From the NCBI GenBank assembly GCA_964551445.1, contig CAZKCG010000010.1, positions 1 to 64,000 on the forward strand: a DNA stretch of 64,000 nt, read 5' to 3'. The stretch is from DAOPXV01 sp964551445 (GTDB lineage: Bacteria; Muiribacteriota; UBA9980). The position numbers and the translations under genes were made by a program. The notes beneath the pieces are model-generated. The model saw only the letters and a list, made by a program, of their open reading frames with translations, ran no database searches and was not told where the DNA came from. Within the stretch, counting starts at the first letter, position 1, and each line of letters begins with the position of its first letter. This document shows, in pieces, positions 24,013 through 32,502 of the stretch.

Positions 24013-25887
24013 ATGAAAAGATCACAGGTTATATCATACAAATATGGCGTAATAGTAGGGGCGCTCGTATCCGCGGCGTTTTATATAATGCTGTTAATGC
24101 CTTTCACCGGAACCATTCTTTCTATCTTCGAAGGCCGTTTGTACGACGCGAAGATGAATTTTACCGCGCTTAGAAATTATCAGGATTATTACAGAAATAT
24201 AGTCATTTTAAAGATCGACGACGCTTCTTTCGAGAAACTCGATATGAAATGGCCGTGGAACAGGCGTATCTACGCCAGAGCCCTCGATGTGCTTTCATCC
24301 GCGGGCGCTAAAGTAGTAGCTTTCGACGTTTTCTTTTCAGAGACCTCCAGCCGCGATCAGGACGCCGCTCAGGATTCGGTGCTCGCGACCGCTATAAACC
24401 AGTCCACCGTTCCGGTAGTTCTAGCTTATTCCAAAAACGACAGGATCATTCCGGTGCTCGCCGCTACGGCCGCGAGGTCGGGTTTTATCGAGAACATATT
24501 CGACGCCGACTCCATAGTCCGTCAATCAAGGCTCATTTACAGGACCAACTCCGGCGGCGCTTCGGGAGACTTTGAGCCTTCCTGGAATTTCATGGTGCTT
24601 AAGGAATTTCTCGGCCTGTCAACGGCTTCCGTTGCTCTTTTCAGCGACCGCATGAGCGCGGCATACACATCGACGACCAGAAACGGCGGAGTGGTCACCA
24701 TGCGCGACCGCCGGGTCGACTTCCAGCTTTCCGCCGGTGAGAATATCCATATCAATTACGGCATCGGCGAGAACCACATAAGGGCGCTTTCGTTCCATCA
24801 GATAATAACCGGCGAGTTCGATCCGGAATGGATCCGCGGAAAAATAGTGCTCATAGGAGCTACGGTGCGCTCGCTTCACGACGATTTCGCGACCCCCATG
24901 ATGCTTAAGACCAGATTGACCACGCCCGGCGTTATGATACACGCCCTCGCCCAGGCGACATTTCTTGAGAACGCTTTCATATACAGGATCCCGGATCTTT
25001 TAAATTTTATTTTGACGGCTCTCGCATCGATGTTTTTAGGGGTGGTCATAGTCAGGAAAACCCCGTTCAAAGCTTTCGTGACGGCCGTCGCGCTTATGTC
25101 GGCGCATCTTCTGGCGACCGGCGTCCTGTTTTATTTTCAGATAGCCGCGCACAGCGTTCTGCCACAGCTTTCTTTGATACTCACATACGTTTTGATGACA
25201 TCATACAAATACCTGAAAGAGGAAAGCGAAAAGCAGTTGATCAAAAGTATATTCAAACAATACGTTACGGCGGAGGTCGTCGACGAGCTTCTGGAAAATC
25301 CCGAAAAGCTGGCGCTTGGCGGAAAAAAGATGAAGCTGACCGTCCTTTTTCTCGATATAAGAAACTTTACGAGGCTCTCGGAACAGCTCGAACCTGAAGC
25401 GGTCGTCGATCTTTTGAACAGCTTTTTCGAGGAAATGGTCGCGATAGTTTTTAAATATGACGGAACGCTCGACAAATATCTCGGCGACGGCATGATGGTC
25501 ATATTCGGGGCCCCCGCCGACCGCCCGGATAACGCCCGCCGGGCCGTGGAATGCGCGCTCGAGATGCAGAAGGCGTCCATCGAATTTTCCCGCCGCAGAA
25601 GGGCGGATAACATCTACACGATAGACGGCATCGGCGTCGGGGTCAATACCGGCGAGGTCGTCGTCGGCAACATCGGATCTCAGAAACACAAAGAATACAC
25701 TATAATCGGCGATAACGTCAACCTCGCCGCCCGAATAGTTTCGATAGCGCTCGTGAACCAGGTACTCATCTCCGAAACCACTTATCAGGAACTCGCCGAC
25801 CGGCTCGAGGTGAAGAAGAAGGAAACCGTCAAGCTGAAGGGTAAAACGGAACCGGTTAACGTATATGAGATAATTCAAATAAATTGA
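24013..25887 (+). CDS. CHASE2 domain-containing class III adenylate cyclase
   Basis: This 624-residue protein has an N-terminal membrane helix (about 12-38), an extracytoplasmic CHASE2 sensor domain (about 40-310, including VVAFDVFFSE and KIVLIGAT), three membrane helices (about 325-400) and a C-terminal cyclase domain (about 435-624). Metal ligands Asp448 (LFLDIRNFT) and Asp492 (YLGDGMM) are present, as are transition-state residues Asn570 and Arg574 in VNLAAR. The base-selecting pair is Lys488 and Thr563, the combination of class IIIb adenylate cyclases. So ATP to cAMP is the likely reaction, controlled by an unknown external signal. Only 13 bases separate it from the membrane protein upstream. 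A terminator follows. A cNMP-binding protein is encoded at 8143-9357. Confidence 0.92.
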   Translation: MKRSQVISYKYGVIVGALVSAAFYIMLLMPFTGTILSIFEGRLYDAKMNFTALRNYQDYYRNIVILKIDDASFEKLDMKWPWNRRIYARALDVLSSAGAKVVAFDVFFSETSSRDQDAAQDSVLATAINQSTVPVVLAYSKNDRIIPVLAATAARSGFIENIFDADSIVRQSRLIYRTNSGGASGDFEPSWNFMVLKEFLGLSTASVALFSDRMSAAYTSTTRNGGVVTMRDRRVDFQLSAGENIHINYGIGENHIRALSFHQIITGEFDPEWIRGKIVLIGATVRSLHDDFATPMMLKTRLTTPGVMIHALAQATFLENAFIYRIPDLLNFILTALASMFLGVVIVRKTPFKAFVTAVALMSAHLLATGVLFYFQIAAHSVLPQLSLILTYVLMTSYKYLKEESEKQLIKSIFKQYVTAEVVDELLENPEKLALGGKKMKLTVLFLDIRNFTRLSEQLEPEAVVDLLNSFFEEMVAIVFKYDGTLDKYLGDGMMVIFGAPADRPDNARRAVECALEMQKASIEFSRRRRADNIYTIDGIGVGVNTGEVVVGNIGSQKHKEYTIIGDNVNLAARIVSIALVNQVLISETTYQELADRLEVKKKETVKLKGKTEPVNVYEIIQIN

Positions 25888-25940
25888 ACCCGAAAGACGA
25901 ATTGAAGCAAAACCGGAAAGAGCAACTGAATAAAAAATAA

Positions 25941-25968
25941 AAAAACCGGACGAAATGATCCGGTTTTT
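25941..25968. terminator. Bidirectional terminator between cyclase and STAS genes
   Basis: AAAAACCGGA (25941-25950), an 8-base loop and TCCGGTTTTT (25959-25968) form a perfect 10-base stem. A-runs and T-runs on both sides make it work for both converging genes. Confidence 0.9.
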
Positions 25969-26028
25969 CATTTTATAAGTGTTGTTTTTTATTATACGCG
26001 AAATTAAAAAAGCCGTGGCGCCCTTAAG

Positions 26029-26421
26029 CTACAGGTTGACGCACTCATCGCTGTTGACGAGTATTTTAAAGATCTGGTCGAGCTTGGTTATAGTAAATAC
26101 TTTTTTAACGTAATTACCCGTGTTGGAAATGAAGAACTTTTTGCCTTTTTTGGTGCATTTATCGTACTCGTTGAGTATGAAATTAAGGCCGAGGCTGTTT
26201 ATGAAGTTGATCTCCTTCAAATTTATGACGAGCCTGTCGGTCGTGACGCCGTCCATTTCGCAGAAATTCTTTTCGAGGTCCGGGTTTGAAAGAAATTCAA
26301 GTTTTCCGGCCAGGACTATCTCGTCGAATGAAACGTCAGATCCGCCGATATTTTTTTCCTTGCGGTTGACTATCTTATAAGTGAAAGGGAGCTTTTCGGA
26401 GCTGTCGTCTATCGCTACCAC
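26029..26421 (-). CDS. STAS-domain protein (anti-sigma-factor-antagonist-like), phospho-site altered
   Basis: This 130-residue protein fits the STAS fold: RLVINLKEINFINSLGL (residues 63-79), then a helix ending in GKKFFISN and a final helix DQIFKIL. In SpoIIAA-type proteins the loop reads D-S-S-G-L with the second Ser phosphorylated. Here it is Asn75-Ser76-Leu77-Gly78-Leu79, so the usual phosphoacceptor is missing. The start is GTG (26419-26421) with GGAG 8 bases upstream. It is the last gene of the glnS-gltX-nucleotidase run (12-base gap). It may act in a partner-switching or scaffold role that does not use phosphorylation. Confidence 0.7.
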   Translation of the reverse strand: MVAIDDSSEKLPFTYKIVNRKEKNIGGSDVSFDEIVLAGKLEFLSNPDLEKNFCEMDGVTTDRLVINLKEINFINSLGLNFILNEYDKCTKKGKKFFISNTGNYVKKVFTITKLDQIFKILVNSDECVNL

Positions 26422-26433
26422 TTTTAGTACTCC

Positions 26434-27915
26434 TTAAAAATCAAATGCTTTATTATTTTTAAAATTCTCGATTATTATATCGCGGATTATTTTGTCGGTG
26501 AATTCCTTGCGGTCTTCGCCGATGTTGTTAAGCACGCCGTCTTCGGCGCCGCCGCCCGCCATATAATTATCGGTCGCTACCAGATAAACTTTATCGTTTT
26601 TGAGCGGTTCTCCGTTTATCATTATTTTCGAGGCTTTCGGGCCGGCCGTGTCAAGAGTGAGGCCGTAGGTCTGGATAAAGAACGATGATTTTTTTCTCGA
26701 AACGCTGTAATCCATTATCTTTTGGATTTCGGAGCCCTTCATTTTTATTTTTACTACGAAATTATTGTAAGGCATTATCCTGTAGGCGTCTTTTATACAG
26801 ACCGGGCCCGAGTCGAGCCGGCTCCCGACGGACGCCGCGGTTTCCATGGCCATGTCGGCTTTCGCGTATTCGCAGAGGTTTTTAAGCACGAACCTGAAAA
26901 GCGGCGTCGGTTCTTCGAGCTTGCTAAGGTTGTCAAGCCTTTTCGGCAGGTCGCCTATTTTAATGTTTATCTGCGGATCGAGCTGGTCCTTATATTTTTT
27001 TATGTGTTCGCTCATCTGGCGGTCCGCGACGGATATGAGGCGGCCTTCGTAGCGCGTTACCTTTTTGCCGATCACGGTGAGGTCGAGCCGGCCCAGATAT
27101 TCGCCGTATTTTCCGGCCTGTGTGAGAATGACGCCGCCGATCCTTTCGGGTTTTTCAACGGCCGTGTGCGAATGGCCGCCTATTATGACCGATATTTCCT
27201 GATGATTTTTGGCGAATGCGCGGTCCTCTTCGATCCCCAGGTGCGATAAAAACACTATAATGTCTGATTTTCCCTGCATTTCAGGCAGTATCTTCGAGTA
27301 GGCCTCGTCCGGTTTTAAAAAAGTTATCCTGTCGAGATCTTCCTTGGACGAATTATAGAAAACGGTATGGCTGGTAAGGCCGAATATCGCTACGCGCAGC
27401 TTACCGAAGTTTTTTATGATATACGGCTTGAATAAAAATTTTCCGGTTTTTCGATCCAGTATGTTGGCGGATATCACTGGATATTTCGCCGTTTTTTCAA
27501 GCTCCAGAAAATTATCCATTCCGAAACCGAAGTCGTGGTTTCCGAAGGTCATGGCTTCGTATCCCATAACGTTCATCGCCTCGATATCGGCGCGTCCCTT
27601 GAAAAAGTTTGACATGGGATTGTTTTCAAGGACATCGCCCGCATCGACGAGCATTGTGTGGCGGTTCGAACCGGCTTCGGAATTCATTTTCCGGATCTCG
27701 TTTATAAGCGTCGCGCGATATGCCGCGCCGCCTATGCCGGGCAGTTTTTCGGTATCATAAGGGATCAGAAATCCATGCGTATCGTTGGTGTGAAGAAAAG
27801 TTATATGGTTGATCTGTGAAACCGGCTCCGCGAAAGCCGCGGCAGGTGTCATCATAGATAAGGTCGCCAGGGCCGCGCTCATGGCGGCTATCTTTAAAAA
27901 CTCGAAAAATTCCAT
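26434..27915 (-). CDS. Secreted 5'-nucleotidase/UshA-family metallophosphoesterase
   Basis: This 493-residue protein has a signal peptide (MSAALATLSMMTPAAAFA, cleavage near residue 29). The N-terminal metallophosphoesterase domain carries TNDTHGF, GNHDFGFG, VFLSHLG and IIGGHSH, the dinuclear metal ligands of the family. The 5'-nucleotidase C-terminal substrate domain runs from about residue 320 to the end, with YNNFVVKIKMKGSEI. Such enzymes hydrolyse nucleotides or 2',3'-cyclic nucleotides in the periplasm for phosphate and nucleoside salvage. GGAGG precedes the ATG. It lies 12 bases after gltX. Exact substrate cannot be told from sequence. Confidence 0.88.
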   Translation of the reverse strand: MEFFEFLKIAAMSAALATLSMMTPAAAFAEPVSQINHITFLHTNDTHGFLIPYDTEKLPGIGGAAYRATLINEIRKMNSEAGSNRHTMLVDAGDVLENNPMSNFFKGRADIEAMNVMGYEAMTFGNHDFGFGMDNFLELEKTAKYPVISANILDRKTGKFLFKPYIIKNFGKLRVAIFGLTSHTVFYNSSKEDLDRITFLKPDEAYSKILPEMQGKSDIIVFLSHLGIEEDRAFAKNHQEISVIIGGHSHTAVEKPERIGGVILTQAGKYGEYLGRLDLTVIGKKVTRYEGRLISVADRQMSEHIKKYKDQLDPQINIKIGDLPKRLDNLSKLEEPTPLFRFVLKNLCEYAKADMAMETAASVGSRLDSGPVCIKDAYRIMPYNNFVVKIKMKGSEIQKIMDYSVSRKKSSFFIQTYGLTLDTAGPKASKIMINGEPLKNDKVYLVATDNYMAGGGAEDGVLNNIGEDRKEFTDKIIRDIIIENFKNNKAFDF

Positions 27916-27927
27916 TGTTCCTCCGTA

Positions 27928-29397
27928 TTATTTATCGTATGCCGCGCTCATGGCGGCTTTATAATTTTTCATTCTTTGAACCGCCCGCTCGCGGCCCGTA
28001 AGTAAAATCACGTCGAAGATGCCGGGACTCACGCTCTGGCCGGTAAGAGCGGAACGGATTATCGCCACCGATTTAGAGAAATTAAGGCCTTTGATCCTTC
28101 CCTCGCGCAGGACCGGCTCCAGGGCCGCGGCTGTGAAAGGCTCGGTTTTTTCAAGTATTTCAGCGAGCCCGTCAGCGGCTTCGATAAATGTTTCGCGCGG
28201 GAAGTCTTTTTTCGTTTTATTTATGACATCTTCCGCGTAAGATATTTCTTCGTTTATAAAAGGCGCCGCGTAAAGCGGGAGATCTGAAAGTTTTTTGAGT
28301 CTGTCGCCTAACGCCAGGAGTATTTCCTTCACTCGTTCTCGGGTGAAGAGCGCCGCGTCATATTTAAGGTCCGGCATGTTTTTCTTCGCGTAATTTATCA
28401 TAAGGCCGGTTTTTTCTTCGATATCCATGTTCTTCAAATGATAAGCGTTGAAATGTTCGAGCCTTACGATGTCAAAAACAGCCGGAGTCGAGTTTATGCG
28501 TTCCGCCGAAAATTTTTCGATAAGATCGTTCATCGTAAAAAATTCGCTCGAGCCGTCGAAGGACCATCCGAGAAGCGACAGGTAATTGTTGACGCCTTCC
28601 TTAATGTATCCGGCCTCTTCGTACCATGTGAGCGAGGTCGCGCCATGCCGTTTGGAGAGTTTTGTCTTATCTGCGCCGAGTATCATCGGAACATGGCCGT
28701 ATGAGGGAATTTTAAATCCGAGCGCTTTTAATATCTGGATCTGTTTCGGCGTGTTGGATATGTGGTCATCGCCGCGCAGGACATGCGTTATTCCCATGTC
28801 GTGATCGTCTATCGCGACGGCGAAATTATACGTGGGCGCTCCGTCCGATTTTATTATGACGAAATCGTCGAGAGTGCTTGAATTAAAGGCTACTTCGTGG
28901 TGGACCAGGTCTTCGAAGACTATGTTCTCGCCTTCCGGCATTTTGAACCTGACGACGAATTTCTCGCCGTTTTTCTTTCTTTTTTCCGCATCTTCAAGGT
29001 TTATAGACGCGCATGTCCGGTCGTACTTGGGATCGCATCCAGCGGCCGTCTGTTCCGCTCTCATTCGTTCCAGCCGTTCCTGCGAGCAGAAGCACATGTA
29101 AGCGCTGCCATTTTCCAGCATCTTATCTGCGTAACCCCGGTAAATATCAAAGCGTTTCGATTGATAAACCGGGCCCGCGTCCCATTCAAGACCGAGCCAT
29201 TTCATCGATTCGAGTATGGCGGCCGCGGCTTCTTCGGAATTTCTCTGCATGTCGGTGTCTTCGATGCGCAGAACGAATTCGCCGCCGTGTGATCTCGCGA
29301 AAAGATAATTGAAGAGCGCCGTGCGCGCTCCGCCGATATGAAGAAATCCCGTCGGCGAAGGCGCGAAACGCGTTATTACTTTAGTATCGTTGTTCAA
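27928..29397 (-). CDS. gltX: Glutamyl-tRNA synthetase
   Basis: This 489-residue class I synthetase has the HIGH-type motif PSPTGFLHIGGAR (His20-Ile-Gly-Gly) and the KMSKS-type motif KLSKRHG near residue 250, with the discriminating anticodon-binding helical domain after residue 320. A zinc-like Cys cluster (CFCSQE...CDPKYDRTC) is near residues 100-125. The start appears to be TTG (29395-29397), only 7 bases after the glnS stop; no in-frame ATG is closer to the family start. Having both GltX and GlnS implies direct Gln-tRNA charging in addition to Glu-tRNA charging. Confidence 0.95.
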   Translation of the reverse strand: MNNDTKVITRFAPSPTGFLHIGGARTALFNYLFARSHGGEFVLRIEDTDMQRNSEEAAAAILESMKWLGLEWDAGPVYQSKRFDIYRGYADKMLENGSAYMCFCSQERLERMRAEQTAAGCDPKYDRTCASINLEDAEKRKKNGEKFVVRFKMPEGENIVFEDLVHHEVAFNSSTLDDFVIIKSDGAPTYNFAVAIDDHDMGITHVLRGDDHISNTPKQIQILKALGFKIPSYGHVPMILGADKTKLSKRHGATSLTWYEEAGYIKEGVNNYLSLLGWSFDGSSEFFTMNDLIEKFSAERINSTPAVFDIVRLEHFNAYHLKNMDIEEKTGLMINYAKKNMPDLKYDAALFTRERVKEILLALGDRLKKLSDLPLYAAPFINEEISYAEDVINKTKKDFPRETFIEAADGLAEILEKTEPFTAAALEPVLREGRIKGLNFSKSVAIIRSALTGQSVSPGIFDVILLTGRERAVQRMKNYKAAMSAAYDK

Positions 29398-29404
29398 AAT
29401 TCAT

Positions 29405-31132
29405 CTACCCTTTTTTTTCTATCTTTGCCCAGCTGTCCACAAGCGAAACGGTCCTGTTGAAAACGAGCTTTCCGTCCTTCGAATCGTCGTCGAGACAGAA
29501 ATAACCGTTCCTGAGAAACTGATAACGCATTTCGGCCGTGGCTTTCGCGAGTCCCGGCTCGCATTTGCAGCCTGTTAAGATCTCGACCGATCCGGGGTTT
29601 AAATTTTCCTTGTAGTCGCCGCTCGCCGATTCGTCCGGATTTTGTTTGGTGAAAAGCTGGTTATAGAGGCGCGCTTCGCATTCGATGGCGTGTTCGGCCG
29701 ATACCCAGTGCAGCGTGCCTTTTATCTTGCGGCCGTCGTCGGTCCAGCCGCCGCGGCTCTTGGGATCGTATGTGCAGTGGACTTCTAAGAGATTTCCCTT
29801 GTCGTCTTTAACAACGCTTTCGCATTTAACGTAATAAGCGTGTTTGAGACGGACCTCTTTTCCGGGCGACAGACGGAAATATTTGTTCGGCGGGTCTTCG
29901 CGAAAATCTTCCGATTCGATATATAAAACGCGCGTAAACGGTATCATTCTCATTCCGGCTTCAGGGTTTTCAGGATTGTTCTGTGCCTCTAGCATCTCGA
30001 CCTGACCTTCGGGGAAGTTCGTTATTACGACCTTTATAGGGCGTAATACCACCATGACGCGTTCCGCGCGCATGTTCAGGTCTTCGCGGATGCAGTGTTC
30101 GAGCATCGGGAAATCTACCGTGCTGTTGCTTTTGGCGATGCCGATCCTTTCGCAGAATTTGCGGATGGATTCGGGCGTATAGCCGCGGCGGCGCAGACCT
30201 GATATGGTAGGCATTCTCGGATCATCCCAGCCGTTCACGTATTTTTTCTCGACGAGCTCTAAAAGTTTGCGCTTGCTCATTATGGTGAAAGTTATATTCA
30301 GTCTGGCGAATTCGATCTGCTGCGGGTGACATGGCGTTTTGAGTTCGTCTAAGAACCAGTCGTATAAAGGCCTGTGGTCCTCGAATTCGAGCGTGCATAT
30401 CGAATGGGTTATGCCTTCGATGGCGTCGGAAACGCAGTGCGTAAAATCGTACATCGGATAGATGCACCATTTATCGCCCGTTCTGTGGTGCGTAACGCGT
30501 CTTATGCGGTACATTATCGAGTCGCGCATATTGATATTTGGTGAATTCATGTCGATCTTCGCGCGCAGAACTTTCGATCCGTCCTCGAATTCGCCGCTTC
30601 TCATGCGGGCGAAAAGATCGAGATTTTCTTCGACCGAACGGTTTCTGTGCGGGCTTTCTTTTCCCGGTTCGGTGAGCGTTCCTCGGTACTGGCGCATCTC
30701 TTCCATCGTAAGATCGCATACGTAGGCTTTCCCTTTTTTTATTAGTTCCACGGCGTAATCATAGAGTTTTTCATAATAATCGGACGCGTAGTATAAATTG
30801 GTTCCCCAGTCGAAACCGAGCCATTTAACGTCGCGCTCGATCGATTCGATATATTCGATGTCTTCCTTCGAAGGGTTAGTGTCGTCGAATCTCAAATGAC
30901 AGCGGCCTTTGTAGTCGCGGGCGATCCCGAAATTAAGGCATATCGACTTGGCGTGGCCGATGTGAAGATAACCGTTAGGTTCGGGCGGGAACCTCGTAAC
31001 TACCTGGCCGTTATTTTTATTGTTCTTGAGGTCGTTATTTATTATCTCGCGGATAAAATCGCAAGATTGCGTTTGTTCCTGAGCGTTCTCAGGGGTTATG
31101 GCGTTGTTTTTTTCCATAATGGAAGCTTCCAT
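29405..31132 (-). CDS. glnS: Glutaminyl-tRNA synthetase
   Basis: This 575-residue enzyme has PPEPNGYLHIGHAKS (HIGH at residues 57-60), the FDDTNP motif near residue 83, the VSDAIEGITHS region and MSKRKL as the KMSKS equivalent near residue 290. The C-terminal half holds the two beta-barrels of the anticodon domain. GGGAGGAG lies about 7 bases before the first ATG, which supports this start over the internal ATG five codons later. GlnS is thought to have entered bacteria from eukaryotes, and many bacteria lack it. It leads the operon with gltX, a nucleotidase and the STAS gene. Confidence 0.96.
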   Translation of the reverse strand: MEASIMEKNNAITPENAQEQTQSCDFIREIINNDLKNNKNNGQVVTRFPPEPNGYLHIGHAKSICLNFGIARDYKGRCHLRFDDTNPSKEDIEYIESIERDVKWLGFDWGTNLYYASDYYEKLYDYAVELIKKGKAYVCDLTMEEMRQYRGTLTEPGKESPHRNRSVEENLDLFARMRSGEFEDGSKVLRAKIDMNSPNINMRDSIMYRIRRVTHHRTGDKWCIYPMYDFTHCVSDAIEGITHSICTLEFEDHRPLYDWFLDELKTPCHPQQIEFARLNITFTIMSKRKLLELVEKKYVNGWDDPRMPTISGLRRRGYTPESIRKFCERIGIAKSNSTVDFPMLEHCIREDLNMRAERVMVVLRPIKVVITNFPEGQVEMLEAQNNPENPEAGMRMIPFTRVLYIESEDFREDPPNKYFRLSPGKEVRLKHAYYVKCESVVKDDKGNLLEVHCTYDPKSRGGWTDDGRKIKGTLHWVSAEHAIECEARLYNQLFTKQNPDESASGDYKENLNPGSVEILTGCKCEPGLAKATAEMRYQFLRNGYFCLDDDSKDGKLVFNRTVSLVDSWAKIEKKG

Positions 31133-31179
31133 AAGGGTACTCCTCCCGGTGATTTGAGATTTATTAATTAAAGGCCGTT

Positions 31180-31185
31180 ATTATA
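31180..31185 (-). promoter_or_regulatory. Possible -10 box of the glnS operon
   Basis: Minus-strand TATAAT lies about 50 bases before the glnS ATG in an AT-rich gap. I see no good -35 at 16-18 bases. Confidence 0.35.
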
Positions 31186-31266
31186 TGCTGAAAATTTAAA
31201 TATATTGTACCAGATTCGCCCTTATATTTCAACAACTTTCATATTTCGGCGCGTATTTCGGAACAA

Positions 31267-32502
31267 TTATTTTGAACTTTTGAATTTTTCGTCCTCGATA
31301 AGCGATATGAGCCTTCCGGTGAGTTCCGTGAATTTTTCGGTCTGGACCTCGGCGCTTTCGTTATTTATGGTGGCGGATATCGAGTAATAATCGCCGTTAT
31401 CCTTCTTGCGGAGTATATGCGTATAATTTAATACTCCCGTCTCTGAACCGCCTTTATATCCGACGCTCTGCCACTGAGCTGCATCGGCAAGACCGTGGTT
31501 GATCGAAAGCGACGAATTATCTTTCAATTCGTATATAACGCCGCAAAGTTCGCGGGCGGTTATGTGCCATTCGATCTGGCCGATAAGTATGGGTTTACTT
31601 AAACTCACCTTGAGTTTAGCTTTATCCATCCCGGCGAGGCCTTCCAGGACCTTGCGCTTGCCGTCGAGCGGGGCGGCGATATATTCGTCCTGTTCTTTTT
31701 TGGAGAGGCCCCATTTCACCTTGAACATTTCCAGTGTTTTCAGAAACGGCCTGACCCTTTCCGGCGAGCATTTTTCGACGCGGTCCCTTCCCAGATAATC
31801 GATCAAAATATCCGTCGCGGTATTGTCGCTTATCGATATCATGAAATTGGCGAGAGTTTTAAGCGTTACCGGGGTTTTATCCGGCCATGTCTGGAGCGTT
31901 CCCGACGGCAGGGAGAATTTATCGCTTGAAAGGTCTATAACGGTTTTATTTTCGCAGCCGCCGTCTTTTATCTTTTCATCGAGAGCTTTTAAAACGAACA
32001 GTTTAAAGGCCGAGCCTACGCCGAGCGGCGTGTCCGCGTTCAGTAGAAAAACTTCCCCGCTTCCGTTCTTTAAGATCGCGACCGATACGGTGCCGTCTAA
32101 CTTTTTAAGTTCTTCCGAAATTTTGGAAAGATCGTCGTCGGCGAGCGTGGGATTTCCCGCCCAGAGGCCTGTTATCAGTTTATCCGGGCCCAGATATATC
32201 TTCGCCGGCATTCTGCCTTTTGAGAATATAAGGTTATAGGAGCCTTCACCCGTTTTGACGGCGGACCTGAATCCGCCGAGCTTTGAGCCGAGGCCGCTTA
32301 AAAGCTCTTTTATCTTTTCAGGCGGCACCGCTTTTAAAAACGACGCGTCAAAATATTTCGAGGGTTCGAATTCTGCCGGTTTGACCGTGAATATGGTTTT
32401 AAGAGCGGTAACATTATCGTCGCCGCCGGATTCGAAAGCGTGGAGCGGAGCCAGCGTTAAAGTTAAAAGTAACAGAATGGAAATAATTATCAGTTTGCGC
32501 AT
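31267..32502 (-). CDS. Secreted serine hydrolase of the class A beta-lactamase fold
   Basis: This 411-residue protein has a signal peptide (MRKLIIISILLLLTLTLA, cleavage near HAF at 21-23). Residues 30-115 form a small N-terminal domain like those that precede such enzymes. From about 125 it shows the beta-lactamase/DD-peptidase fold: Ser164-Ala-Phe-Lys167 (S-x-x-K), Ser225-Asp-Asn227 (SDN) and a late KGGSE equivalent of the KTG motif. I do not see the class A omega-loop E-x-x-L-N, so true beta-lactamase activity is doubtful; a carboxypeptidase, esterase or non-lactamase role is as likely. It has its own transcription unit, with a gap before glnS. Confidence 0.8.
   Translation of the reverse strand: MRKLIIISILLLLTLTLAPLHAFESGGDDNVTALKTIFTVKPAEFEPSKYFDASFLKAVPPEKIKELLSGLGSKLGGFRSAVKTGEGSYNLIFSKGRMPAKIYLGPDKLITGLWAGNPTLADDDLSKISEELKKLDGTVSVAILKNGSGEVFLLNADTPLGVGSAFKLFVLKALDEKIKDGGCENKTVIDLSSDKFSLPSGTLQTWPDKTPVTLKTLANFMISISDNTATDILIDYLGRDRVEKCSPERVRPFLKTLEMFKVKWGLSKKEQDEYIAAPLDGKRKVLEGLAGMDKAKLKVSLSKPILIGQIEWHITARELCGVIYELKDNSSLSINHGLADAAQWQSVGYKGGSETGVLNYTHILRKKDNGDYYSISATINNESAEVQTEKFTELTGRLISLIEDEKFKSSK

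Noticed and set aside
25201..25971. A 256-codon open frame antisense to the cyclase domain
   Set aside because: It mirrors the third-position pattern of the cyclase gene and runs through the terminator hairpin, so it is a shadow.
31267..32502. Antibiotic-resistance beta-lactamase
   Set aside because: The S-x-x-K, SDN and KGG motifs fit the broader fold, but the glutamate motif for beta-lactam deacylation is not visible.
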